Source of the DNA: an uncultured Moraxella sp.
GTDB taxonomy: Bacteria > Pseudomonadota > Gammaproteobacteria > Pseudomonadales > Moraxellaceae
DNA: 62,550 bases
Direction: 5' to 3'
Assembly (NCBI RefSeq): GCF_945873075.1
Contig: NZ_CAMCBS010000012.1
Location: 1-62,550, forward strand
Shown here: one piece after another, positions 8,722-16,527 of the stretch
How the letters are laid out: each line of letters opens with the position of its first letter
How positions within the stretch are numbered: position 1 is the stretch's first letter
The notes under the pieces: model-generated
Database searches by the model: none
What the model was told of the DNA's origin: nothing
The model's input: only the letters and a program-made list of their open reading frames with translations
Translations under genes and position numbers: made by a program

Positions 8722-9618
8722 ATGAGTAGCCATAAGCCTGCCAAATCATCTTTTAAAGACAAAGCCAAGCTGTCTAACGCCAAAAAATCCCACCACAAAG
8801 CTTTTGGCAAATCTGAGCACACAGGCTCAAAATCCTTCAAAGACAAAAAAGATGCCAAGCCAAAAAACCCGTATTTTTATGGCATCCATGCGGTGACGAT
8901 GCTACTTAAGCGTCGCCCCGAAGATGTGCTGAATGTCTTTATCCAAAGTCGTGATGATGGACAAATCAGCGATGAGCACGCCAAGATGATGCAGATGGCG
9001 CAGGAGTTTGGCATCAGTGTGCAGATGGCACACAAGGAGCGTCTAGCAGAGCTTGCCGACAGTCATCAGCATCAAGGTGTGGTGGCGCAGGCTCGTGTGA
9101 CGCCGATGGCGGATGAAGGGTTGCTTGATCAGCTGATGGCTAAGGATGATGCGCTGTTTTTGGTGCTGGATCAGATTACCGATGCGCACAATCTGGGTGC
9201 GTGTCTGCGCTCAGCGTGTGCGATGGGCGTGGATGCGGTGATCATCCCACGCCATCAGTCAGCACCGATCACGCCGACGGTCGCCAAAGTGTCGGTGGGT
9301 GCATCCGAAGTGATTGATGTGATTGCCGTGACCAATCTGGCTCGTACGCTTGATAAGCTCAAAAAAGCAGGTGTGTTCGTGTTTGGCACGGCGCTTGACG
9401 ATACCGCCAAGCCACTGCACAAGTGTGATTTTGGCGGTAAAGTCGCCATCATCATGGGTTCAGAAGGCGATGGGATGCGCAGACTCACCCAAGAGCTGTG
9501 TGATACTTTGGTCTATATCCCGATGGCGAATACGCCCGATCGCCCGCAGAGTCTCAATGTCAGCGTCGCCACTGGTATGGCGCTGTATGAAGTGGCTCGT
9601 CAGCGATTGATGGGATGA
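8722..9618 (+). CDS. rlmB: 23S rRNA 2'-O-methyltransferase RlmB
   Basis: The 298-residue protein belongs to the SpoU/TrmH family and methylates Gm2251 in the 23S rRNA P loop. It has the substrate-binding YFYGIHAVTMLLKRRPEDVL domain start, then knot motifs DAHNLGACLRSA, IIMGSEGDGMRRL and SLNVSVATGMALYE. It is longer than the E. coli protein because of a lysine/serine-rich N-terminal extension of about 48 residues (KPAKSSFKDKAKLSNAKK region), probably a disordered RNA-binding tail. The last knot motif carries a short extra TPDRPQ segment before the SLNVS. crcB follows after 15 bases. Confidence 0.88.
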   Translation: MSSHKPAKSSFKDKAKLSNAKKSHHKAFGKSEHTGSKSFKDKKDAKPKNPYFYGIHAVTMLLKRRPEDVLNVFIQSRDDGQISDEHAKMMQMAQEFGISVQMAHKERLAELADSHQHQGVVAQARVTPMADEGLLDQLMAKDDALFLVLDQITDAHNLGACLRSACAMGVDAVIIPRHQSAPITPTVAKVSVGASEVIDVIAVTNLARTLDKLKKAGVFVFGTALDDTAKPLHKCDFGGKVAIIMGSEGDGMRRLTQELCDTLVYIPMANTPDRPQSLNVSVATGMALYEVARQRLMG

Positions 9619-9633
9619 TGGCAGGATGATAAG

Positions 9634-9993
9634 ATGCTAAGCCAATGGCTGTGGGTCGCCATCGGTGCTGTCGGTGGCGCAAGTCTGCGATGGTTCATCG
9701 GTGTCTATCTACCTACAACAGCGACCGTGTCCATACCGACACTATTGGTCAATTTGGTTGGTTCATTCATCATGGGTGCGTTACTTGCGATGAGTTTATC
9801 CGATCAGTCACGGCTGTTGTGGGTGACGGGATTTTTGGGAAGTTTTACCACCTTTTCGGCTTTGTCCGCCAATGTACTTGAGATGCTCATCGCCCAAAAA
9901 TACACCCAAGCCATGCTCATCATCTTACTGCATCTACTCGGCGGTATCATGGCAGTGGTGATGGGATTTTGGCTTGGGCGAGCGTGTGGCTAA
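9634..9993 (+). CDS. crcB: Fluoride channel CrcB/Fluc
   Basis: The 119-residue four-helix membrane protein has the family motifs GGASLRWFIG near the N-terminus, LLVNLVGSFIMGALLAM in helix 2 with the conserved Asn, and the helix-3 break GFLGSFTTFSAL containing the Phe-box phenylalanine. The Fluc family forms dual-topology dimers that export F-. Only one copy is visible, so it should be a homodimer. No fluoride riboswitch is apparent upstream; it follows rlmB by 15 bases and is presumably read from the same message. Confidence 0.9.
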   Translation: MLSQWLWVAIGAVGGASLRWFIGVYLPTTATVSIPTLLVNLVGSFIMGALLAMSLSDQSRLLWVTGFLGSFTTFSALSANVLEMLIAQKYTQAMLIILLHLLGGIMAVVMGFWLGRACG

Positions 9994-10007
9994 CAACTAA
10001 AATCGGC

Positions 10008-10044
10008 AAAAAAGATATGTTCCACATGAAACATATCTTTTTTT
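10008..10044. terminator. Bidirectional terminator, crcB/rsuA
   Basis: A perfect 14-base inverted repeat has arms AAAAAAGATATGTT and AACATATCTTTTTT, with an 8-base loop between. It lies between the convergent ends of crcB and rsuA. Confidence 0.8.
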
Positions 10045-10047
10045 ATA

Positions 10048-10752
10048 TCAAAACTGCGCAATCTCATCAGGCTTTAGGAAACGACATTCGCCCATCTCAA
10101 GCCCATCAAGGGTGATGTCACCGATGCTGGCTCGGTGTAGTTCGATGACTTTATTGCCAAAATACGCCATCATACGCTTGACCTGATGGTATTTGCCTTC
10201 GGTCAAAATCAGTACGGCGTGCGTCTCATCGATGAATGATAGCTCGGCAGGGCGGGTTTTTTCGTCATCGCCATCAAGTAAGATACCGTTTGCCACTTGT
10301 TTGATGGCGTGTGCCTGTGCGTCGGCATCCATCGGGTCGGCTAGGGTGAGCTCGTAGCGTTTTGGCTGATGGCGTTTTGGGCTGGTGACACGGTGTAGCC
10401 ATGCGCCATCATCGGACAGTAGCAGTGCACCTGTGGTATCGACATCGAGCCTGCCTGCGATACGTAGGCTATCGACTTCGGGCACAGCGATCAAATCGGT
10501 GACGATGGGATATTCTTTGGCTTTTAGGGTGCATTCAAAGCCGTCTGGCTTATACAGCAAAATATAGCGGTTGCCTTCGGCGACGGACAGTGGTTCACCC
10601 GCCCAAAGCACTTCATCACAGGCGACATCGATGTGATGGCTTGAGTCTTTGATGATGACGCCATTGACGCTGATTTCGCCGGCGTGCAGGACTTTTTTGG
10701 CGTCTTTGCGAGACAGTTCGGTGGCTTTGCTTAAAAATTTATCCAAACGCAT
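10048..10752 (-). CDS. rsuA: 16S rRNA pseudouridine-516 synthase RsuA
   Basis: The 234-residue protein has an N-terminal S4 RNA-binding domain (MRLDKFLSKATELSRK through ISVNGVIIKD). The RsuA/RluB catalytic domain follows, with the nucleophile-bearing motif AGRLDVDTTGALLLSDDG and the later EGKYHQVKRMMAYFGNKV motif. The start at 10752 follows the family consensus (MRLDKFLS); the frame is open four codons further. The size fits RsuA rather than the larger RluB. It is convergent with crcB. Confidence 0.88.
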   Translation of the reverse strand: MRLDKFLSKATELSRKDAKKVLHAGEISVNGVIIKDSSHHIDVACDEVLWAGEPLSVAEGNRYILLYKPDGFECTLKAKEYPIVTDLIAVPEVDSLRIAGRLDVDTTGALLLSDDGAWLHRVTSPKRHQPKRYELTLADPMDADAQAHAIKQVANGILLDGDDEKTRPAELSFIDETHAVLILTEGKYHQVKRMMAYFGNKVIELHRASIGDITLDGLEMGECRFLKPDEIAQF

Positions 10753-10876
10753 GAGTATTTCCATCGATAAATAATGCTAGTGTAGCATATTTTTGCCAAG
10801 CGTGCCGAGTCTTGATGATTTGTACAAATGGTCAAAGTGTGGGAAAATATCCCAAATCCACCACAAAAGAGCAGTT

Positions 10877-11470
10877 GTGAGCTACCAAACCCCAAGCGAG
10901 CCGTGTGAAGCGGTGTATGAAATCAAAAAAAGCGAGTTTTTGGCATTCGCCTATCCCATCAATAGCCGTGAAGAAGCGATGGGATATGTCGCCACGCTCA
11001 AGGCACGCTATCCTGACGCACGCCATCATTGCTATGGCTACATCATCGGCGATCCCAATAACACCACCAGCGCAGGCTTTGATGATGATGGCGAGCCAAA
11101 CGGCACGGCAGGCAGACCGATTTTGAATGTCTTACAACATAAGGCAATCGGCAACTGCATCATCATCGTGGTGCGATACTTTGGTGGGATCAAGCTTGGG
11201 GCAGGGGGCTTGACCCGTGCTTATGCGACATCGGCGCAGATGGCGGTGGATCAGATGACGCTGATAGCATTTATCCCAAAGGCGGTGGTGACGGTGCGAA
11301 CAAGCTTCGCCCACGAAGCACAGATGCGCTATCTGATAGGTGCGGTCGATGGCGAGATCATCTCGGTGGACTATGGCGCTGATGTCGTCATCCGTGCGCA
11401 GATGGATGCGGCGCGGGTGGATGACTTTGGTGCAGGGCTTGGGGTGTATGGTGTGGTGGTGGATGAGTGA
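10877..11470 (+). CDS. yigZ: YigZ/IMPACT family protein
   Basis: The 197-residue protein of the UPF0029/IMPACT family starts EAVYEIKKSEFLAFAYPI. It contains the family block ARHHCYGYIIG, then FDDDGEPNGTAGRPIL and VVRYFGGIKLGAGGLTRAY; a ferredoxin-like C-terminal domain follows. The family's biochemical function is unsettled. I chose the GTG at 10877 (VSYQTP) because it gives the usual family length; the frame runs back to a TTG at 10793 with sequence that does not resemble the family. The stop codon is followed at once by an uptake-sequence-like hairpin, the left edge of the island. Confidence 0.8.
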   Translation: MSYQTPSEPCEAVYEIKKSEFLAFAYPINSREEAMGYVATLKARYPDARHHCYGYIIGDPNNTTSAGFDDDGEPNGTAGRPILNVLQHKAIGNCIIIVVRYFGGIKLGAGGLTRAYATSAQMAVDQMTLIAFIPKAVVTVRTSFAHEAQMRYLIGAVDGEIISVDYGADVVIRAQMDAARVDDFGAGLGVYGVVVDE

Positions 11471-11475
11471 AAAAA

Positions 11476-11502
11476 GTCGTTTGAATACTCTGTTCAAACG
11501 GT
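11476..11502. terminator. Hairpin, yigZ/lysR, uptake-sequence-like
   Basis: The stem CGTTTGAA/TTCAAACG, with a 7-base loop, follows the yigZ stop by five bases and is trailed by GTATTTTTAT. The core GTCGTTTGAA is one change from the GTCGTCTGAA core of a Neisseriaceae uptake-sequence dialect. It serves as a terminator between convergent yigZ and lysR and marks the left boundary of the island. Confidence 0.6.
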
Positions 11503-11522
11503 ATTTTTATCGTACAAGCTTT

Positions 11523-12395
11523 TCAGGCTGGCTGACCCTCCAATTTACTGCTCACAAAATCCAAAAAAGCACGCATGACCGCTGATTGATAGCGATGTTT
11601 TAAATACAATAAATGCACAGAATAAGCCTGCGTCGGATAATCAGATAATATTTCAATTAAGCCATATTCATGAATTAAACGATTGGCAATCGTTTCAGGT
11701 AAATGCCCCACGCCACGCCCTTGTTGAATTAAATAAGCGATGGCATACACATCGTTGGAGGCAAACACATAAGGCAATTTCAACACCTTATTTTCTAATG
11801 AAATCATCAACTCTTTTTGTTCGGCTTTGGTAAAGCCTACACAAGGAAAATGTTGTAAATCATCAGGCGTTTGGGGTGTGCCGTACTTGGCTAAAATATT
11901 TGGGTGTGCCAAACATTTGGTTTTTGCCATAATCGCCAAACGAGCGACCGCATTATCCGTATGCAAATTTCCTGCCCGAAACGCAAAATCAATATTATCT
12001 TCAACCAAATCTAATACATGGTCGGTTACTTGGCAATGAACGCTCACTTTGGGATACAAAGTGCAAAATTCATCTATCCACGCCCACACTTCTTCCAGTC
12101 CTGTGAATGTAGAAATCCGCAGTTTTCCACTAATTTCTTGATTATCAGTCAAAGTTTTTTCTACTTGCAATAAATTATCGATATTTTGATAAACTTGCTC
12201 ATAGAGTTGTTGCCCTGCCATCGTGGGTTTAACGCCTGATTTTTTGCGGTCAAATAATTGAATATTTAATGATTTTTCTAGTTCTGTTATTTGACGGCTA
12301 ATGGTCGCAATCGGCACATTTAATCGCTCGGACGCTTTGGACAAACTGCCGTCTTGGACGACAGAAACAAATAGGCTTAACGCATTTAAATTCAT
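11523..12395 (-). CDS. LysR-family transcriptional regulator
   Basis: The 290-residue protein has an N-terminal winged helix (residues 1-60, MNLNALSLFVSVVQDGSLS and ATISRQITELEKSL). A periplasmic-binding-protein-like effector domain follows, containing ISTFTGLEEVWAWIDEFC and GRGVGHLPETIANRL. It is divergent from the flavoprotein gene at 12499, the classical arrangement of a LysR regulator and its target, so it probably controls that gene and itself. The codon use is more AT-rich than in neighbouring housekeeping genes. Its last codons (GQPA-stop) lie in a sequence one base off a Kingella-type uptake word. The effector is unknown. Confidence 0.85.
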   Translation of the reverse strand: MNLNALSLFVSVVQDGSLSKASERLNVPIATISRQITELEKSLNIQLFDRKKSGVKPTMAGQQLYEQVYQNIDNLLQVEKTLTDNQEISGKLRISTFTGLEEVWAWIDEFCTLYPKVSVHCQVTDHVLDLVEDNIDFAFRAGNLHTDNAVARLAIMAKTKCLAHPNILAKYGTPQTPDDLQHFPCVGFTKAEQKELMISLENKVLKLPYVFASNDVYAIAYLIQQGRGVGHLPETIANRLIHEYGLIEILSDYPTQAYSVHLLYLKHRYQSAVMRAFLDFVSSKLEGQPA

Positions 12396-12414
12396 AAGAT
12401 TTTCATTTTTGGAA

Positions 12415-12430
12415 AATATGTTCTCATATT
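12415..12430. promoter_or_regulatory. Candidate LysR operator
   Basis: The perfect dyad AATATG-TTCT-CATATT lies 20 bases upstream of the lysR start within the 103-base divergent spacer. It has the AT-rich interrupted-dyad form of LysR sites. Its role is inferred from shape and position. Confidence 0.4.
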
Positions 12431-12498
12431 ACGCCATTCTTTTATCAATTTCAATCATCTAAAATACACCTATTCTATTTTTAACACAGAGAAACATT

Positions 12499-13452
12499 AT
12501 GCAAAACAACCGTATTACCCAAATTTTAAATATCAAATATCCCATCGTCCAAGCCCCGATGTCATGGCTGACCGATGCTCATTTTGTGGCAAGTGTTGCC
12601 AATGCTGGCGGATTGGGATTTTTAGCACCACACGCTGGACAAACCACCAATCCACATTCCAATCAAGAAGTGTTAGACCGTATGCGTGCTGAAATTCGCA
12701 AAGTTAAAGCTTTGACGGATAAGCCTTTTGGCGTGCCGTTTATTTTGTCTTATGATTATTCGTTGATTCCGTTGATGGTGGATTTGCTGATTGAAGAGCA
12801 AGTGCCTGTGGTGCTGGATAATGGAATATTGGACGAAGAAATTTACGCCAAACTCAAACAGGCAGGGATTACCATTATTTGTCGTTTGCTCAATCCAAAT
12901 TTGCCAGACGCTTTAAAAGCCCAACAATTAGGTGCGGATATTTTGGTGCTGACAGGTTTTGATGAAGGCGGAACCTTGCCAATGAAAGAAATAGGCAGTT
13001 TTTCGGTATTGGCGGAATTTGTGGGCAAGGTGGATTTGCCGATGATGCTCGCTGGCGGTATTGCCGATAAGAAGTCTGTTCAGGCAGCGTTCATGCTTGG
13101 GGCGGAAGGGGTGTGGGTAGGCACGGCGTTTATTGCCACGCATGAATGCCGAGCCAGTCAGAAAGTGAAAGATTGGATTGTTCAATCAACTGCCAATGAT
13201 TTGTTATTGTTCCGTACCGAGCCTTATTATTACCGTTCTTTACCGACCGAACTTGCCAAAAAATGCTTTGAAATGAGCGAAAATGGGGCTACTCGTGCCG
13301 ATATTGCCAAAGTGATGAATGCAGGGACAGGGATGCGTTTGGGTATGCTGGAAGGCGATTTTGAGCATGGCTATGTGTCTGTGGGCAATGGGATTTCTGC
13401 TATTGACCGTGTGAAAAGTGTGCAGGAATTGGTTGATGAATTGATGGGTTAA
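12499..13452 (+). CDS. Nitronate monooxygenase-like flavoprotein
   Basis: The 317-residue TIM-barrel FMN protein belongs to the nitronate monooxygenase/FabK superfamily. It starts with IKYPIVQAPMSWLTDAHF and has ANAGGLGFLAPHAG near residue 37. The phosphate-binding strand-loop reads MLAGGIADKKSVQAAF (about 188-203) and is followed by LGAEGVWVGTAF. Likely chemistry is FMN-dependent oxidation of alkyl nitronates or a related NAD(P)H-linked reaction; FabK-type enoyl reductase is less likely in this gamma-proteobacterial setting. Divergently transcribed from the LysR gene and part of the AT-richer island. The ribosome site before ATG is weak. Confidence 0.75.
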   Translation: MQNNRITQILNIKYPIVQAPMSWLTDAHFVASVANAGGLGFLAPHAGQTTNPHSNQEVLDRMRAEIRKVKALTDKPFGVPFILSYDYSLIPLMVDLLIEEQVPVVLDNGILDEEIYAKLKQAGITIICRLLNPNLPDALKAQQLGADILVLTGFDEGGTLPMKEIGSFSVLAEFVGKVDLPMMLAGGIADKKSVQAAFMLGAEGVWVGTAFIATHECRASQKVKDWIVQSTANDLLLFRTEPYYYRSLPTELAKKCFEMSENGATRADIAKVMNAGTGMRLGMLEGDFEHGYVSVGNGISAIDRVKSVQELVDELMG

Positions 13453-13454
13453 GC

Positions 13455-13492
13455 AAAAAGCCTTTTGAATGTTGGGTTCAGACGGCTTTTTT
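13455..13492. terminator. Terminator carrying a perfect DUS core
   Basis: The hairpin arms are GCCTTTTGAA (13460-13469) and TTCAGACGGC (13477-13486), flanked by A5 and T6. The right arm is the exact reverse complement of GCCGTCTGAA, the 10-base Neisseria DNA-uptake sequence. It lies between the convergent flavoprotein and tetR genes, where Neisseria genomes typically place such terminators. Confidence 0.75.
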
Positions 13493-13523
13493 ATCGCCCA
13501 AAAATTTCAGCCTGCCTGAATTG

Positions 13524-13537
13524 ACCATTTCATCATA
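13524..13537. repeat. Direct repeat copy 1 flanking tetR
   Basis: ACCATTTCATCATA occurs here, 6 bases beyond the tetR stop, and again at 14191-14204, upstream of the next gene. Both copies are followed a few bases later by CTTATT. The pair brackets tetR and its promoter region. Confidence 0.55.
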
Positions 13538-13542
13538 CCGAC

Positions 13543-14094
13543 TTATTCTTGGATTAAATACACGATTTGTTCAAATTGAGCAAACATCCGTTCACTTTCT
13601 ATCATTTTATTGTGTTCAAGTTGATATTGAATCGCGTTCATCAGCATAACCGAGAAAATATGGGCTTGAAAATGCAACATTTCTGTATCAATAGACGGAT
13701 TGTGCATTTGTGCTTTTTTCATATAAGTAATTTTAATCATCTCATGCATATCTTGCCATAAATGATGACGCTTGGTGTTGATTTTCCAAAGTGCAAGCAA
13801 CATCAATCGCTTATCAAAAAAGAATTGACTGGCGATTTGCAAAAATTGCTTGGGATTGGGCGTGGTTAAACGCTCGTGTTGTAGCTGTGCTAATTCATAT
13901 TTAAATTGCTTAATTAACGCCCCTGCCAATGCACTTTTTCCTGCATAATATTTGTAAAACGTTTTGGGGTTAATCATGGCTTTTTCACAAAGCATCAATA
14001 CGCTGATTTGCTCAAATTCATGGGTTTGCAATAGGCTAATGAAACTGGTGTGTATCATATACAAAGTGCGTTGAATGCGTAAATCGGTGGTCAT
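13543..14094 (-). CDS. TetR-family transcriptional regulator
   Basis: The 183-residue protein has a TetR-type helix-turn-helix at the N-terminus: LYMIHTSFISLLQTHEFEQI, then VLMLCEKAMINPKTFYKYYAGK (about residues 12-54). A helical ligand/dimer domain rich in Phe, Leu and Met follows. It is divergent from the HXXEE membrane-protein gene, with a long perfect inverted repeat in the spacer, so it likely represses itself and that gene. Base composition is AT-rich like the rest of the island. The ligand is unknown. Confidence 0.82.
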   Translation of the reverse strand: MTTDLRIQRTLYMIHTSFISLLQTHEFEQISVLMLCEKAMINPKTFYKYYAGKSALAGALIKQFKYELAQLQHERLTTPNPKQFLQIASQFFFDKRLMLLALWKINTKRHHLWQDMHEMIKITYMKKAQMHNPSIDTEMLHFQAHIFSVMLMNAIQYQLEHNKMIESERMFAQFEQIVYLIQE

Positions 14095-14128
14095 GGTAAG
14101 ATAAAATTAGGTTAATATTGAACTGATT

Positions 14129-14174
14129 ATAGACTTAATGGTATAGATTTTGCAATTTATACCATTAAGTCTAT
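14129..14174. promoter_or_regulatory. 17-bp inverted repeat, probable TetR operator
   Basis: The two arms ATAGACTTAATGGTATA (14129-14145) and TATACCATTAAGTCTAT (14158-14174) are perfect complements across a 12-base loop. They sit in the middle of the 155-base spacer between divergent tetR and the HXXEE gene. A pair of inverted operator copies is the simplest reading; a cruciform or attenuator hairpin in the plus-strand leader is possible. Confidence 0.6.
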
Positions 14175-14190
14175 TTTTTATGAAATATTA

Positions 14191-14204
14191 ACCATTTCAT
14201 CATA
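14191..14204. repeat. Direct repeat copy 2 flanking tetR
   Basis: This is the second copy of ACCATTTCATCATA (the first is at 13524-13537), placed between the 17-base inverted repeat and the start of the HXXEE gene. Confidence 0.55.
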
Positions 14205-14249
14205 TGCGTCTTATTTGTAAACTGCATTCATTCAATACATGGGAAAAAA

Positions 14250-14984
14250 ATGATGATGAATGATTTTGTTGCACAATTTGATTTTGCTTGGTCTTGGTTG
14301 GGACTGGGTTTTGCTTTGGCAATGTTTGGCGTGTTGTTTTTGACCGATGTTTTTCGTGGCAATACCGCTAAATCAAGGCTTTGGGACGGACAATGGTTTG
14401 CGTGGCTGATTGCACCGATGTATATGCTACATCAATTTGAAGAATACGCTTTGCATTATGATTGGGCAAAATTGTCGCATCCATTTGCCAATATGATTTG
14501 TGAGAAAGTGGGCTATTTGCCTTATCCTGATTGCCCAATTCCTGTTCAACATTATTGGCTAGTGAATATGAGTTTGTGGCTGTTTGCGATGATTGGGGCA
14601 AAGTTTTATCGTAAAAATCCGATGGTGGCATTGGCTCCATTTGGGCTGATTTTTTCTAATGGGCTTTTGCACATTGTCGGCTGGCTCGTGTCGGGCAATT
14701 CACTGCTGGATTCGGCAAGTGGTGGCACGATAACCAGTATTTTATTGTTTATCCCTGTAAGCGTGTGGCTTGGCTTTGTGCTGACCAAGCAAAAGGTGAT
14801 GAGCGTGTGGGCGTATGGGGCAACGCTTTTGGCGGGAACGATTGGGCATTTGATTTTGTTTGGGGCGTATGCGTCTTTGGATAAAGGTGGTGTGGTGGCG
14901 TTATATACCTTTGATTTATTGGCGATTGGTTCGCCGCTTTTGTGGGCGTGGTTGTTGAGTCGTTGGTTTTTGGCAAACAAATGA
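14250..14984 (+). CDS. HXXEE domain membrane protein
   Basis: The 244-residue integral membrane protein has about seven hydrophobic helices. The family-naming motif is visible as MLHQFEEYALHYDWAK (H-x2-E-E, near residues 61-67). HXXEE proteins are uncharacterised; the conserved His and Glu pair in a membrane helix suggests a metal or proton site, which is speculation. It starts at the first of three tandem ATGs. It is divergent from tetR and lies at the right end of the island, converging on acr3 across an uptake-sequence-like hairpin. Confidence 0.75.
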   Translation: MMMNDFVAQFDFAWSWLGLGFALAMFGVLFLTDVFRGNTAKSRLWDGQWFAWLIAPMYMLHQFEEYALHYDWAKLSHPFANMICEKVGYLPYPDCPIPVQHYWLVNMSLWLFAMIGAKFYRKNPMVALAPFGLIFSNGLLHIVGWLVSGNSLLDSASGGTITSILLFIPVSVWLGFVLTKQKVMSVWAYGATLLAGTIGHLILFGAYASLDKGGVVALYTFDLLAIGSPLLWAWLLSRWFLANK

Positions 14985-15005
14985 TTTCAGGTAGCCCGAA
15001 AATTG

Positions 15006-15040
15006 AAAAAGCCGTTTGAAATGATATTCAAACGGCTTTT
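15006..15040. terminator. Terminator with inverted GCCGTTTGAA pair
   Basis: The perfect stem GCCGTTTGAA (15011-15020) and TTCAAACGGC (15027-15036) has a 6-base loop and A5/T4 flanks. It lies between the convergent HXXEE and acr3 genes. Each arm is one base from the Neisseria uptake core GCCGTCTGAA. It marks the right boundary of the island. Confidence 0.78.
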
Positions 15041-15048
15041 CCCACCCA

Positions 15049-16047
15049 TCATTGCCGACGATTGAGCCATGCCACAAGTGAAAGCATCACAGGCACTTCG
15101 ACCAGTACACCGACGACGGTCGCTAAGCTTGCACCAGAGTGTAAGCCAAATAGTGAAATCGCCACTGCTACCGCCAATTCAAAAAAGTTACTCGTACCAA
15201 TCAGACATGCAGGACCACAGATTTGGTGGGGGAGTTTTAAGTATTTTGCCAAACCATACGTCAAAAAGAAAATCCCATAAGTCTGCACTAACAACGGAAT
15301 GGCGATTAACAGAATAATGAGTGGATTATCCAAAATCGTCTGCGCCTGAAACGCAAATAACAGCACCACGGTTAATAATAATCCTGCGATTGAAAATGGT
15401 TTAAGACGAGCGCTAAGCTGTGCGATTTTGGCGGTATCTGCTTTTAGTAGCTTGCGGGTCATCATCCCAGCCAGCAAGGGCAGCAGCACATACAAGATGG
15501 TGCTATACACCAAAGTCTGCCACGGAATGCTGATGTCGCTCACTCCAAGCAAAAACCCTGCAATCGGCGCAAATGCAAAAATCATCACCATATCATTGAC
15601 CGACACCTGCACCAGCGTGTAGTTGGCATCACCTTTGACCAGCTGCGACCAGACAAACACCATCGCCGTACACGGTGCGACACCCAGCAAAATCATACCT
15701 GCGATGTACTCGCTTGCCGATGTCGGATCGACCAAATCAGCAAACAGCACTTTAAAAAACAGCCATCCAATCAGCGCCATGCTAAAAGGCTTAATCAGCC
15801 AATTGACAAACAATGTCAGTGCCAAGCCTTTGGGCTTTTTGCCGACATCTTTGATGGCTGACCAGTCAATCTGTATCATCATCGGATAAATCATCAGCCA
15901 AATCAGCACCGCCACCGGCAGATTGATGTGAGCAATCTCAAGCTTGGCAATTTGCCCAAACGCATCCGGCATAAGTAGTCCTAGTGCGACACCACAAGCA
16001 ATCGAGAGTGCCACCCATAGACTCAAATAACGCTCAAAAATCCCCAT
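15049..16047 (-). CDS. acr3: Arsenite efflux transporter ACR3
   Basis: The 332-residue, roughly ten-helix transporter belongs to the ACR3 family, which extrudes arsenite. The conserved cysteine motif [15 protein letters not shown] (helix 4) and the later [18 protein letters not shown] motif identify it and separate it from ArsB. Two tandem ATGs overlap the arsC stop (TAATGATG). I chose the second because AAGGGGG is then 5 bases away, but either is possible. It is the last gene of arsR-arsC-acr3 on the minus strand and would be induced by As(III) through ArsR. Confidence 0.9.
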   Translation of the reverse strand: MGIFERYLSLWVALSIACGVALGLLMPDAFGQIAKLEIAHINLPVAVLIWLMIYPMMIQIDWSAIKDVGKKPKGLALTLFVNWLIKPFSMALIGWLFFKVLFADLVDPTSASEYIAGMILLGVAPCTAMVFVWSQLVKGDANYTLVQVSVNDMVMIFAFAPIAGFLLGVSDISIPWQTLVYSTILYVLLPLLAGMMTRKLLKADTAKIAQLSARLKPFSIAGLLLTVVLLFAFQAQTILDNPLIILLIAIPLLVQTYGIFFLTYGLAKYLKLPHQICGPACLIGTSNFFELAVAVAISLFGLHSGASLATVVGVLVEVPVMLSLVAWLNRRQ

Positions 16048-16049
16048 CA

Positions 16050-16460
16050 TTACCCCCTTGCCACAATGACATCGCCGTCTTCTTTGACGAAATCGGTCAA
16101 TAAAGGCACAGGCGAAATCTCCAAAAACACTTCGGAAGGACGGCACAGTCGCACGCCGTTATTGGTGATGACGATTGGACGATTGATTAAAATGGGGTGG
16201 GCGAGCATAGCATTGATAATAGTATCATCATCAAGTGCTTCGTTATCGAGTCCACAGGCCAAAAATTCAGGCACATTGGTGCGTAATAATTGGCGTGGCG
16301 TCAAGTTCATCGCTGATAATAACTCACGCAAAGTACGCTCATCAGGCGGATTTTCCAGATAATGAATGATGGTCGGCTCAATCCCTAGGTGGCGAATGAG
16401 TGCTAATGTATTGCGTGAAGTGCCACAAGCGGGGTTGTGATAAATGGTGGTGTTTTTCAT
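16050..16460 (-). CDS. arsC: Arsenate reductase, glutaredoxin type
   Basis: The 136-residue protein reduces arsenate to arsenite with glutathione and glutaredoxin. The catalytic cysteine lies in [16 protein letters not shown] (C13), and the oxyanion-binding arginines are seen in [11 protein letters not shown] and in [18 protein letters not shown]. The length is normal for the E. coli R773 ArsC class. It is translationally coupled to acr3 downstream and lies 67 bases after arsR. Confidence 0.92.
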   Translation of the reverse strand: MKNTTIYHNPACGTSRNTLALIRHLGIEPTIIHYLENPPDERTLRELLSAMNLTPRQLLRTNVPEFLACGLDNEALDDDTIINAMLAHPILINRPIVITNNGVRLCRPSEVFLEISPVPLLTDFVKEDGDVIVARG

Positions 16461-16527
16461 GACTTATCCTTACAATAATTCAAGAAACATTGAAATTATA
16501 ACTAAAAAAATCAGTCGCCCAAAAAAA

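Noticed and set aside
11132-11497. Minus-strand 121-codon frame overlapping yigZ
   Set aside because: It is antisense to the conserved IMPACT domain, is His/Arg-rich with no family likeness, and crosses the hairpin.
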